Source: Streptomyces prunicolor NBRC 13075 (lineage in GTDB: Bacteria; Actinomycetota; Actinomycetes; Streptomycetales; Streptomycetaceae). Taken from it: a DNA stretch of 64,000 nt. Both the position numbers and the translations under genes were made by a program. The DNA is taken from NCBI RefSeq assembly GCF_000367365.1, contig NZ_BARF01000003.1, positions 1-64,000 on the forward strand, given 5' to 3'. Position 1 is the stretch's first letter, and each line of letters starts with the position of its first letter. Below the pieces are notes generated by a model, which worked only from the letters and a program-made list of their open reading frames with translations, had not been told where the DNA came from and ran no database searches. Positions 33,558-41,186 of the stretch are shown one piece after another.

Positions 33558-34244
33558 CTAATAACGCTGCTGCTCGACCTGTCTCTGTGCCTGTTTCTGT
33601 GCTTGTTTCCGCGCCACATAGGCCGCCGCCTGGGAGCGCCGCTCCATACCGAGTTTGGAAAGCAGACTCGACACGTAGTTCTTGATGGTCTTCTCCGCGA
33701 GGTGCAGCCGCTCGCCGATCGCCCGGTTGGTGAGCCCCTCCCCGATCAGATCGAGGATCCTGCGCTCCTGGTCGGTGAGGGAGTCGAACTTCTCGTCCTG
33801 TTGCGGGCCGCCGTTGCGCAGCCGCTCCAGCACCCGGGCGGTCGCCACCGGGTCGAGCAGCGACTTGCCGGCGGCCACGTCCCGTACGGCGGACAGCAGT
33901 TCGGTGCCCCGGATGGCCTTCAGGACGTACCCGGAGGCACCCGCCATGATCGCGTCGAAGAGAGCCTCGTCGTCCGAGAAGGAGGTCAGCATCAGGCACT
34001 TCACGGAGTCGTCCAGGGCGCGGATCTCACGGCACACCTCGACCCCGCTGCCGTCCGGGAGCCGTACGTCGAGGATCGCCACGTCGGGGTGCGTGGCCGG
34101 GATCCGCACCAGTGCCTCGGCCGCCGTACCGGCCTCGCCGACCACCTCGATGTCGTCCTCGACCGAGAGCATCTCGTGGACGCCACGCCGGACCACTTCA
34201 TGGTCGTCGAGGAGAAATACGCTGATTTTTCCGTCTCCGGGCAC
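33558..34244 (-). CDS. NarL/LuxR-type orphan response regulator
   Basis: A 228-residue two-domain regulator. The receiver has the acidic pocket DD (13-14) and phosphoacceptor Asp59 (AILDVRLPDG), then MLTSFSD and YVLKAI lysine. The C-terminal LuxR helix-turn-helix is SLTDQERRILDLIGEGLTNRAIGERLHLAEKTIKNYVSSLLSKL. GTG 34244 (VPGDGKISVFLLDDHEVV) is chosen since upstream codons are GTA or lack a site. No histidine kinase is adjacent. The DevR-like receiver suggests a redox or dormancy role, unproven. It diverges from the second E1/E2 operon. Confidence 0.88.
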   Translation of the reverse strand: MPGDGKISVFLLDDHEVVRRGVHEMLSVEDDIEVVGEAGTAAEALVRIPATHPDVAILDVRLPDGSGVEVCREIRALDDSVKCLMLTSFSDDEALFDAIMAGASGYVLKAIRGTELLSAVRDVAAGKSLLDPVATARVLERLRNGGPQQDEKFDSLTDQERRILDLIGEGLTNRAIGERLHLAEKTIKNYVSSLLSKLGMERRSQAAAYVARKQAQKQAQRQVEQQRY

Positions 34245-34565
34245 GCGGTAAGTCTCACATACGGGCTCTTCCCGTGCCCGAGGTGAGCGGGATAACGTGC
34301 CGTTGTTCCGGCCCCCTGCAAGGCTGTGACCAGGACTTGTTCCCGACTTTCGCGATTTACTTGGAAATCCAAGCAAAATCGCAGGTCAGGAGGGGTTTCA
34401 CAGAATTGTGGAGCACTGGGTAACGTGCCTGTTGCAGGGCGCTCGCCGGGGCACCTGTCACGCCTGTTCCCGACGAACCGCACCCACCCTGTGCGTCCGT
34501 GGGGCGCAGGTGAGCCGCACTGGCACCCGGCGAACCCGGGGAGCCGGACCGACGGAGGAGCACAC
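34245..34565. promoter_or_regulatory. Gap with CTTGGAAATCCAAG palindrome
   Basis: This 321-base gap separates the response regulator from the second E1 alpha gene and holds no gene. CTTGGA AA TCCAAG (34360-34373) is a perfect 6-bp inverted repeat in an AT-rich island, about 190 bases upstream of E1 alpha, and is a candidate operator for that operon. Confidence 0.45.
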
Positions 34566-35723
34566 GTGACCGTGGAGAGCACTGCCCCGCGCAAGCCGCG
34601 ACGCAGCGCCGGAAGCAAGGCCAAGGGCGCCGACCCGGACCTCGTCCAGCTGCTGACGCCCGAGGGCAAGCGAGTCAAGAACAGCAAGACCGCCCCGTAC
34701 GACAAGTACGTCGCCGGCATCACCCCCGAAGAGCTCCGCGGCCTGTACCGCGACATGGTGCTCACCCGCCGCTTCGACGCCGAGGCCACCGCCCTGCAGC
34801 GCCAGGGCGAACTGGGCCTGTGGGCCTCGCTGCTCGGCCAGGAGGCCGCCCAGATCGGCTCCGGGCGGGCCACCCGCGAGGACGACTACGTCTTCCCGAC
34901 CTACCGTGAGCACGGCGTCGCCTGGTGCCGCGGGGTCGACCCGACCAACCTGCTGGGCATGTTCCGGGGCGTCAACCACGGCGGCTGGGACCCGAACACG
35001 AACAACTTCCACCTGTACACGATCGTCATCGGCTCGCAGACCCTGCACGCCACCGGGTACGCGATGGGCGTGACCATGGACGGCGCCGACAGCGCCGTGA
35101 TCGCGTACTTCGGGGACGGCGCCTCCAGCCAGGGCGACGTCGCCGAGTCCTTCACCTTCTCCGCGGTCTACAACGCGCCGGTGGTGTTCTTCTGCCAGAA
35201 CAACCAGTGGGCCATCTCCGAGCCCACCGAGAAGCAGACCCGCGTCCCGCTCTACCAGCGCGCACAGGGCTACGGCTTCCCGGGCGTCCGCGTCGACGGC
35301 AACGACGTCCTGGCCTGCCTCGCGGTCACCAAGTGGGCGCTGGAGCGGGCCCGCAACGGCGAGGGCCCGACGCTCGTGGAGGCGTACACCTACCGCATGG
35401 GCGCCCACACCACCTCCGACGACCCGACCAAGTACCGGGCCGACGAGGAGCGCGAGTCGTGGGAGGCGAAGGACCCGATCCTGCGCCTGCGCCGGTATCT
35501 GGAAGCCGCAAACCACGCGGATGAGGGATTTTTCGCGGAACTGGAGACGGAGAGCGAAGCGTTGGGCAGGCGAGTGCGCGAAGCGGTCCGTGCCATGCCG
35601 GACCCGGACCGGTTCGCCATCTTCGAGCATGTGTACGCGGACGGGCATGCGCTCGTCGACGAGGAGAGGGCCCAGTTCGCCGCCTATCAGGCGTCGTTCG
35701 CGGATGAAGAGGGGGGTAAGTGA
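34566..35723 (+). CDS. 2-oxoacid dehydrogenase E1 alpha (second copy)
   Basis: A 385-residue E1 alpha started at GTG 34566 with GGAGGAG seven bases upstream. The thiamine motif is GDGASSQGDVAESFTFSAVYN to CQNNQ, and AYTYRMGAHTTSDDPTKYR is the conserved loop. It differs clearly from the copy at 17972: a Lys/Arg-rich N-terminus (about 1-40) and a GVNHGGWDPNTNNFHLYTIVIGSQTLHA segment. It forms a heterotetramer with the next product. Both a branched-chain and a pyruvate-like role are possible. Confidence 0.9.
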   Translation: MTVESTAPRKPRRSAGSKAKGADPDLVQLLTPEGKRVKNSKTAPYDKYVAGITPEELRGLYRDMVLTRRFDAEATALQRQGELGLWASLLGQEAAQIGSGRATREDDYVFPTYREHGVAWCRGVDPTNLLGMFRGVNHGGWDPNTNNFHLYTIVIGSQTLHATGYAMGVTMDGADSAVIAYFGDGASSQGDVAESFTFSAVYNAPVVFFCQNNQWAISEPTEKQTRVPLYQRAQGYGFPGVRVDGNDVLACLAVTKWALERARNGEGPTLVEAYTYRMGAHTTSDDPTKYRADEERESWEAKDPILRLRRYLEAANHADEGFFAELETESEALGRRVREAVRAMPDPDRFAIFEHVYADGHALVDEERAQFAAYQASFADEEGGK

Positions 35724-35724
35724 C

Positions 35725-36732
35725 ATGGCGGGACAGACTGCGGCACAGACCACGACGTTCAAGAACCTGCCGTTGGCCAAGGCGATCAACGAATCGTTGC
35801 GTGCTGCCTTGGAGTCCGACCCCAAGGTTCTGATCATGGGGGAGGACGTCGGCAAGCTCGGCGGTGTCTTCCGTGTCACGGACGGCCTCCAGAAGGATTT
35901 CGGCGAGCGCCGGGTGGTGGACACCCCGCTCGCGGAGTCGGGCATCGTGGGCACGGCCATCGGTCTGGCTCTCCGTGGCTACCGTCCGGTGGTGGAGATC
36001 CAGTTCGACGGTTTCGTCTTCCCGGCCTACGACCAGATCGTCACCCAGCTGGCCAAGATGCATGCGCGCTCCCTGGGCAAGGTCAAGCTCCCGGTCGTCG
36101 TCCGTATCCCGTACGGCGGCGGCATCGGTGCGGTGGAACATCACTCGGAGTCTCCCGAGGCCCTGTTCGCGCACGTGCCGGGCCTGAAGATCGTCAGCCC
36201 GTCGAACTCGTCGGACGCCTACTGGATGATGCGGCAGGCCATCCAGAGCGACGACCCGGTGATCTTCTTCGAGCCGAAACGCCGCTACTGGGACAAGGGC
36301 GAGGTCAACACGGAGTCGATCCCCGACCCCCTTCACAAGGCCCGCGTGGTCCGCGAGGGCACGGACCTCACCCTCGCCGCCTACGGCCCGATGGTGAAGC
36401 TCTGCCAGGAGGTCGCCGACGCGGCCGCCGAGGAGGGCAGGTCGCTGGAGATCCTGGACCTGCGCTCGGTGTCCCCGCTGGACTTCGACGCGATCCAGAC
36501 CTCGGTGGAGAGGACCCGCCGCCTGGTCGTGGTCCACGAGGCGCCGGTGTTCTTCGGCTCCGGCGCCGAGATCGCGGCGCGCATCACGGAGCGTTGCTTC
36601 TACCACCTGGAGGCCCCGGTGCTGCGTGTGGGCGGCTATCACGCGCCGTATCCGCCGGCGCGTCTGGAGGAGGAGTACCTGCCGGGTCTGGACCGGGTGC
36701 TCGATGCCGTCGATCGCGCTCTGGCGTATTGA
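35725..36732 (+). CDS. 2-oxoacid dehydrogenase E1 beta (second copy)
   Basis: A 335-residue E1 beta with IMGEDVGKLGGVFRVT, DTPLAESGIVGTAIGLAL, RIPYGGGIGAVEHHSESPEALFAH and VVHEAPVFFGSGAEIAA. It begins one base after the E1 alpha stop (ATG 35725) and GGGGGG precedes it. It is the paralogue of the product at 19105, sharing the same motif order. Confidence 0.92.
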   Translation: MAGQTAAQTTTFKNLPLAKAINESLRAALESDPKVLIMGEDVGKLGGVFRVTDGLQKDFGERRVVDTPLAESGIVGTAIGLALRGYRPVVEIQFDGFVFPAYDQIVTQLAKMHARSLGKVKLPVVVRIPYGGGIGAVEHHSESPEALFAHVPGLKIVSPSNSSDAYWMMRQAIQSDDPVIFFEPKRRYWDKGEVNTESIPDPLHKARVVREGTDLTLAAYGPMVKLCQEVADAAAEEGRSLEILDLRSVSPLDFDAIQTSVERTRRLVVVHEAPVFFGSGAEIAARITERCFYHLEAPVLRVGGYHAPYPPARLEEEYLPGLDRVLDAVDRALAY

Positions 36733-36743
36733 GGAGAGGGGTC

Positions 36744-38174
36744 GTGACGACGATGACTGAAGTTGAGGCGTCCGTACGCGAGTTCAAGATGCCGGACGTG
36801 GGCGAGGGTCTCACCGAGGCGGAGATCCTCAAGTGGTATGTCCAGGTCGGCGACACCGTCACCGACGGGCAGGTCGTCTGTGAGGTGGAGACGGCGAAGG
36901 CGGCGGTGGAACTGCCCATCCCGTACGACGGGGTGGTGCGCGAACTCCGCTTCCCCGAGGGCACGACGGTGGACGTGGGTACGTCCATCATCGCGGTGGA
37001 CGTGTCGGGCGGCGGTGCCGCTCCTGCGGAGACCCCGGTCGAGGCTGTGACTGAGGCTGCTGTCGAACCCCCGGCGCAGGAGGCGAAGCCGGCGGCTCCG
37101 GCCCGCACACCGGTGCTGGTGGGCTACGGCGTCTCCACGTCCGCGACGAAGCGCCGTCCCCGCAAGGGCGTGGAGATCCCGGCCCAGGAGGCGGTGTCGG
37201 CGGCGGTGGCGGTCCAGGCGGAGCTGAACGGCCACGCGACCGCCGCGGTTGTGGAATCCCGCCCGCTGGCGAAGCCGCCGGTGCGGAAGCTGGCGAAGGA
37301 CCTGGGTGTCGACCTGGCGACGGTGACGCCGTCGGGCCCGGACGGCGTCATCACGCGCGAGGACGTGCACGCGGCGGTGGCAACGGCACCGGCGGCAGTG
37401 CCCGTGCCGGTGGCGGCGCCGCAGGCTCAGGTCCAGGTGGCCGCGCCCAGCGCCCCGGCGACGTACGACACGGCCCGGGAGACCCGCATCCCGGTGAAGG
37501 GTGTGCGCAAGGCGACGGCGGCGGCGATGGTCGGTTCGGCGTTCACGGCACCGCATGTCACGGAGTTCGTGACGGTGGACGTGACCCGGACGATGAAGCT
37601 GGTGGAGGAGCTCAAGCAGGCCAAGGACATGGAGGGCCTACGGGTCAACCCGCTCCTGCTGATCGCCAAGGCGCTGCTGGTCGCCATCAAGCGCAACCCG
37701 GACATCAACGCGTCCTGGGACGAGGCGGCGCAGGAGATCGTCCTCAAGCACTACGTCAACCTCGGTATCGCGGCGGCGACCCCGCGGGGCCTGATCGTGC
37801 CGAACATCAAGGACGCCCACGCGAAGACACTGCCCCAACTGGCCCAGTCGCTGGGCGAGTTGGTGTCCACGGCGCGGGACGGCAAGACGTCCCCGGCGGC
37901 GATGCAGGGCGGCACGGTCACCATCACCAACGTCGGCGTCTTCGGCATCGACACCGGCACACCGATCCTCAACCCCGGCGAGTCCGCGATCCTCGCGGTC
38001 GGCACCATCAAGCTCCAACCCTGGGTCCACAAGGGCAAGGTGAAGCCCCGCCAGGTCACCACCCTGGCGTTGTCCTTCGATCACCGGTTGGTGGACGGGG
38101 AGTTGGGGTCGAAGGTGCTGGCGGACGTGGCGGCGATCCTTGAGCAGCCGAAGCGACTGATCACCTGGGCGTGA
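36744..38174 (+). CDS. 2-oxoacid dehydrogenase E2 (second copy)
   Basis: A 476-residue E2: one lipoyl domain with lipoyl Lys52 (ETAKAAVEL), an Ala/Pro/Glu hinge, subunit-binding domain (KPPVRKLAKDLGVDLATVTPSGPDGVITREDVH) and catalytic domain with TITNVGVFGIDTGTPILNPGE and LSFDHRLVDGELG. GTG 36744 is placed correctly after GAGGAGAGGG; ATG 36753 is the alternative. The operon ends at a hairpin. Confidence 0.92.
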   Translation: MTTMTEVEASVREFKMPDVGEGLTEAEILKWYVQVGDTVTDGQVVCEVETAKAAVELPIPYDGVVRELRFPEGTTVDVGTSIIAVDVSGGGAAPAETPVEAVTEAAVEPPAQEAKPAAPARTPVLVGYGVSTSATKRRPRKGVEIPAQEAVSAAVAVQAELNGHATAAVVESRPLAKPPVRKLAKDLGVDLATVTPSGPDGVITREDVHAAVATAPAAVPVPVAAPQAQVQVAAPSAPATYDTARETRIPVKGVRKATAAAMVGSAFTAPHVTEFVTVDVTRTMKLVEELKQAKDMEGLRVNPLLLIAKALLVAIKRNPDINASWDEAAQEIVLKHYVNLGIAAATPRGLIVPNIKDAHAKTLPQLAQSLGELVSTARDGKTSPAAMQGGTVTITNVGVFGIDTGTPILNPGESAILAVGTIKLQPWVHKGKVKPRQVTTLALSFDHRLVDGELGSKVLADVAAILEQPKRLITWA

Positions 38175-38203
38175 CGTCCGCCCATTCGGTAGCCTAGGAC
38201 GTC

Positions 38204-38245
38204 TGGAGGGGACGGCCGCAACTTGGATTTGCGACCGCCCCCTCC
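38204..38245. terminator. Terminator after second E2
   Basis: TGGAGGGGACGGCCGCAA, loop, TTTGCGACCGCCCCCTCC: a stem of about 16 bp with one bulge, between the convergent E2 and Bro-N genes. Confidence 0.8.
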
Positions 38246-38271
38246 GCTGTTCCGGAGTGTTCAGGCCGGTC

Positions 38272-39228
38272 TCAGGACCCGTTGAGCACGTACACCGGCG
38301 CCCCGTCCTCCGCTCCGCCGCGCGAGCGGATGCAGGCGTGCTGGCGCAGCAGGCGGAGACACTCGTTGACGCGGCGTACGGTCAGCCCCGTACGCGACGC
38401 GATCGATTCGAGCGGCTCACGCAGTTCCCCCTCCTCGACCAGCACCGGTGCGATCACCACGGCCACCGTCCACACGTCCTCCGTGACGGACAGCCGTTGC
38501 CGCCAGTCGGCCAGTACGGATTCCGTGGTGGGCTGGAGGGTGGGGGCGTCGACGCCCGCAGGACGGTCGAGAGTGAGCACATCGAGCCGGTCCGCGATGC
38601 GTCCCATGGCCTGGGCGATGGCCTCCTGCGCGACGAGCGTCGCACGCTGGGCGGCGAGCATCTCCCTTTGCAACGCCAGCGATTCACGCTGCGCGACCGC
38701 AAGCTCCCCGTCCACCTGAAGGTTGTGCGCCTCCAGCCGGACGATGGCCTCGGCGACCTGCTCGGGCATCGCGTACGCGATGGGGGCTCCGGGGTCGACG
38801 GGCTGAACCTCCGCCTCCTCCAAGGTGTAGGACCCCTCCCGCTGAACCGTCTCGATCACCTCGGCGACCCACTGCTTGAAGGGAGCGCAGGCGGGTTTCG
38901 TACAGGCGTTGACGAGCAGGATCAGGCCTTGGAGATCGATGAGCTGCAAGTCTCGGCGCCAGGTCCTACCTGCGGGAATGCTGAGACAGTGACTTCCAGT
39001 CACTGTCTCGAGATTGTCTCGGTGCTCCTCCGGAACGTGGTCGATCAGCGCCTTCCGGGGCGTGGTGTACCCCAACTCCTTGCAGACGTCCACCGCCGGA
39101 AACCAGTGGCTTCCGTCCGGCATGGTCAGCCTACGGACGCGGGCCCCGGTAGCCGCGTAGACGAAGTCGTTGACGTCGATCGCCTCGTGCTGCTCGGTCG
39201 AGTCGGGTTGTTTGCTGGGTTCGTTCAT
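38272..39228 (-). CDS. Bro-N (phage antirepressor-type) DNA-binding protein
   Basis: A 318-residue protein. The N-terminal Bro-N domain (about 20-130: RRLTMPDGSHWFPAVDVCKELGYTTPRKALIDHVPEEHRDNL then QLIDLQGLILLVNACTKPACAPFKQWVAEVIETV) is typical of phage/baculovirus antirepressors. A coiled-coil rich in Gln/Ala follows (about 170-215). The C-terminal part (280-318: SIASRTGLTVRRVNECLRLLRQHACIRSRGG) looks like a winged helix. ATG 39228 has GGAGGTGG just before. It lies at the edge of the toxin locus on the same strand and may be phage-derived. Confidence 0.8.
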   Translation of the reverse strand: MNEPSKQPDSTEQHEAIDVNDFVYAATGARVRRLTMPDGSHWFPAVDVCKELGYTTPRKALIDHVPEEHRDNLETVTGSHCLSIPAGRTWRRDLQLIDLQGLILLVNACTKPACAPFKQWVAEVIETVQREGSYTLEEAEVQPVDPGAPIAYAMPEQVAEAIVRLEAHNLQVDGELAVAQRESLALQREMLAAQRATLVAQEAIAQAMGRIADRLDVLTLDRPAGVDAPTLQPTTESVLADWRQRLSVTEDVWTVAVVIAPVLVEEGELREPLESIASRTGLTVRRVNECLRLLRQHACIRSRGGAEDGAPVYVLNGS

Positions 39229-39377
39229 GTGAACCACCTCCGCCGGGGAACGTAAGGCGGAGGCGAATGAATATGCCAGCTGTTACAAGGATGTTCATGA
39301 TTGCGGGGGAAGATCACCCGAATCCACTGCACGGGACCGCCGAAGCGTGTAAAGCGTCAACTCATCGGCCCACTGGG

Positions 39378-40073
39378 TCACTTCGCGGCGCTGCCCGACG
39401 GGGGCCCGTAGTCGGCGCGCGGCACGGTCAACCGGTCGGCGACGAGGGTGAGCCAGCCGCTCGGTGAGTGCGGTGGCGGCGGGTCGACCTCCATGCCCAA
39501 CTCGGCGACGGCGAGGGCGTAGTCGGACTCGTCGAGGTCCAGGGCGAGGAGTTCGTGCAGCTCGCCGGTGAGGCGGGCGACGAGGTGTGGGTCGGTCGAG
39601 GTCCGGTAGTCGTCGGTCGCCGCGTCGTGGTCGTCGAACTCGTCCGGCATGTCCTGGGAGAACCAGCCGCCGAGGAACTGGCCCAACTCCGGGAAGCGGG
39701 CGTGCCATTCCCAGTGGGTGGCGGGGGTGGCCGGGGGTGGGACCTCGCCCTCCTCGACGCTGTGTTTGATGTGGTCCGCGAGGCAGTACAGCCACTGCTG
39801 GATCTCGCCCTCGGGGAGTCCCACGTCCGGGATCGCGTAGAACTCGCCGAGGCGCAGGCGGAGTCGGCCCGGGGGATTGTCGGCGTACTCCCGTAGCTGC
39901 CGCTCCGCGACAGCGAGGGCCCACGGCCGGCTGTGCCAGGTGTGGCGCAGGTAGGCGACCAGTGCCTCGCTCGGCTTGTCCGGGGTGTCGTCGGCCGGCT
40001 GTCCGGCGTAGGCGCGGATCACCTGGTCCAACTCGCCGTAGCGGCGGTCGTGTTCGAGGGGGCTCAGGGGCAC
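39378..40073 (-). CDS. CdiI-like immunity protein
   Basis: A 231-residue acidic protein. The segment FPELGQFLGGWFSQDMPDEFDDHDAATDDYRTSTDPHLVARLTGELHELLALDLDESDYALAVAELGMEVDPPPPHSPSGWLTLVADRL matches contact-dependent growth inhibition immunity proteins (CdiI family). The N-terminal half is unrecognised. It is placed right after an RNase A-like orphan module, as expected of an immunity gene. Start ATG 40073. Confidence 0.75.
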   Translation of the reverse strand: MPLSPLEHDRRYGELDQVIRAYAGQPADDTPDKPSEALVAYLRHTWHSRPWALAVAERQLREYADNPPGRLRLRLGEFYAIPDVGLPEGEIQQWLYCLADHIKHSVEEGEVPPPATPATHWEWHARFPELGQFLGGWFSQDMPDEFDDHDAATDDYRTSTDPHLVARLTGELHELLALDLDESDYALAVAELGMEVDPPPPHSPSGWLTLVADRLTVPRADYGPPSGSAAK

Positions 40074-40097
40074 GGGATCAGCCTCTACGGGTCGTCG

Positions 40098-40457
40098 TCA
40101 CAGGTACATCGGAAACGTGGCGTGGACGGCGAAGCCGTGCGGTCGGGACGCGTCCCGCTTCAGGATCACGCGGGCCGCACGGACGTCCACCGGGTCTCGC
40201 CCGGCCAGCATCATCGCCTGGAGCAGGACCCGGCCGACCGGTTCGGGGCGGGAGGGCCAGGACGCCTCGATGGTCAGGCGGGGGCGGGTGGACCGGGCCA
40301 GCCAGCGGTGGATGAGCTGCTCGTTGGCGGTGACGGTCTGTTGGGTGGCCCATTGGGCGGTTTCGCGGTCGGGGTAGGTGGCGCTGCGGGTGGCCGTGAG
40401 CGCAGGGGGTTCGGGACCGGAAGCGGCGCTGTCGGCGGTGTTGCCGATGTTGTTCAT
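40098..40457 (-). CDS. Orphan RNase A-like toxin module, N-terminally incomplete
   Basis: A 119-residue product with start ATG 40457 and a good GGAAGGGA site. SATYPDRETAQWATQQTVTANEQLIHRWL and ARVILKRDASRPHGFAVHATFPMYL match the second half of the bacterial RNase A-like toxin domain (RNase_A_bac). The family's N-terminal catalytic His motif (HxxxHV), present in the toxin at 41187, is missing. It is either an inactive orphan cassette that could be fused by recombination, or the surviving end of a larger toxin. The CdiI-like gene 24 bases downstream is its likely immunity partner. Confidence 0.65.
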   Translation of the reverse strand: MNNIGNTADSAASGPEPPALTATRSATYPDRETAQWATQQTVTANEQLIHRWLARSTRPRLTIEASWPSRPEPVGRVLLQAMMLAGRDPVDVRAARVILKRDASRPHGFAVHATFPMYL

Positions 40458-40510
40458 GGAGTCCCTTCCGATGGCATCGAATGAAGAAATCGAATGAAGA
40501 AGTCGTGCAC

Positions 40511-41116
40511 TCAGGTGGCGTCGAAGGACCAGAAGATGCCGACTTCGGCCTCGGACACCGCGATCAGGCCGAGATCCCAGTCGTACTGGGAGAAGGGGGT
40601 GCAGCCAGTGGTCGCCTCATAGAAGTCCGGGGCGTCGGGGTCGCCGCCGCGGACGCCGTGCGAGCCCGGGTAGCCGCTGTTCGTGTAGAAGGACGTCCCC
40701 TCCGGGAAGCGGGAGAGGATCACCCGGGCCCTGCGTTCGAGTTCTGGTCGGCGGGTGTCGAAGTGATTGCGGGCGCGTTCGCTGGGGACGTCCAGCCATG
40801 TGGTGGCCAGCATGACGAGCAGCCTTTCCACCGACGTCCGGGGCACCTCCCACAGTGCGGCCCGCCATGCCGCCGCGCCTTCGGGGTCGGAAGGCGGCAG
40901 GACGAAGGGGAAGTTCGGGTCCTCCAGACGTTCCTCCCCGCCTTCGTCGGAGTCGATCCATTCCCAGGACCGGGGATCCGCCGTCCCCCGGCGCATGATC
41001 GCCGCCACATCCCGCACCCAGTCCTGGTGTGTGCGGGCCCCCACGAGGATGTACGAATACCGCCACTCGAACATGGTGAGCGCCTCGGCCCAGGTCTCGG
41101 CGTCCGGCGTCGACAT
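40511..41116 (-). CDS. Putative immunity protein (unrecognised family)
   Basis: A 201-residue acidic protein, ATG 41116 after AAAGGAGCC. I recognise no domain: FEWRYSYILVGARTHQDWVRDVAAIMRRG and SGYPGSHGVRGGDPDAPDFYEATTGCTPFSQYDWDLGLIAVSEAEVGIFWSFD look like a globular cytosolic fold with many aromatic and acidic residues. It follows the 583-residue toxin by 70 bases, the usual place for its immunity gene. This assignment is by position only. Confidence 0.65.
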   Translation of the reverse strand: MSTPDAETWAEALTMFEWRYSYILVGARTHQDWVRDVAAIMRRGTADPRSWEWIDSDEGGEERLEDPNFPFVLPPSDPEGAAAWRAALWEVPRTSVERLLVMLATTWLDVPSERARNHFDTRRPELERRARVILSRFPEGTSFYTNSGYPGSHGVRGGDPDAPDFYEATTGCTPFSQYDWDLGLIAVSEAEVGIFWSFDAT

Positions 41117-41131
41117 CGTGGCTCCTTTGAC

Positions 41132-41170
41132 GGTCGTGTTCTGTGGTCGTGTTCTGTGGTCGTGTTCTGT
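41132..41170. repeat. Three tandem copies of GGTCGTGTTCTGT
   Basis: Three perfect 13-bp copies occupy the gap between the toxin stop and its putative immunity gene. Confidence 0.9.
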
Positions 41171-41186
41171 GAGGGAAGGGTTCAGC

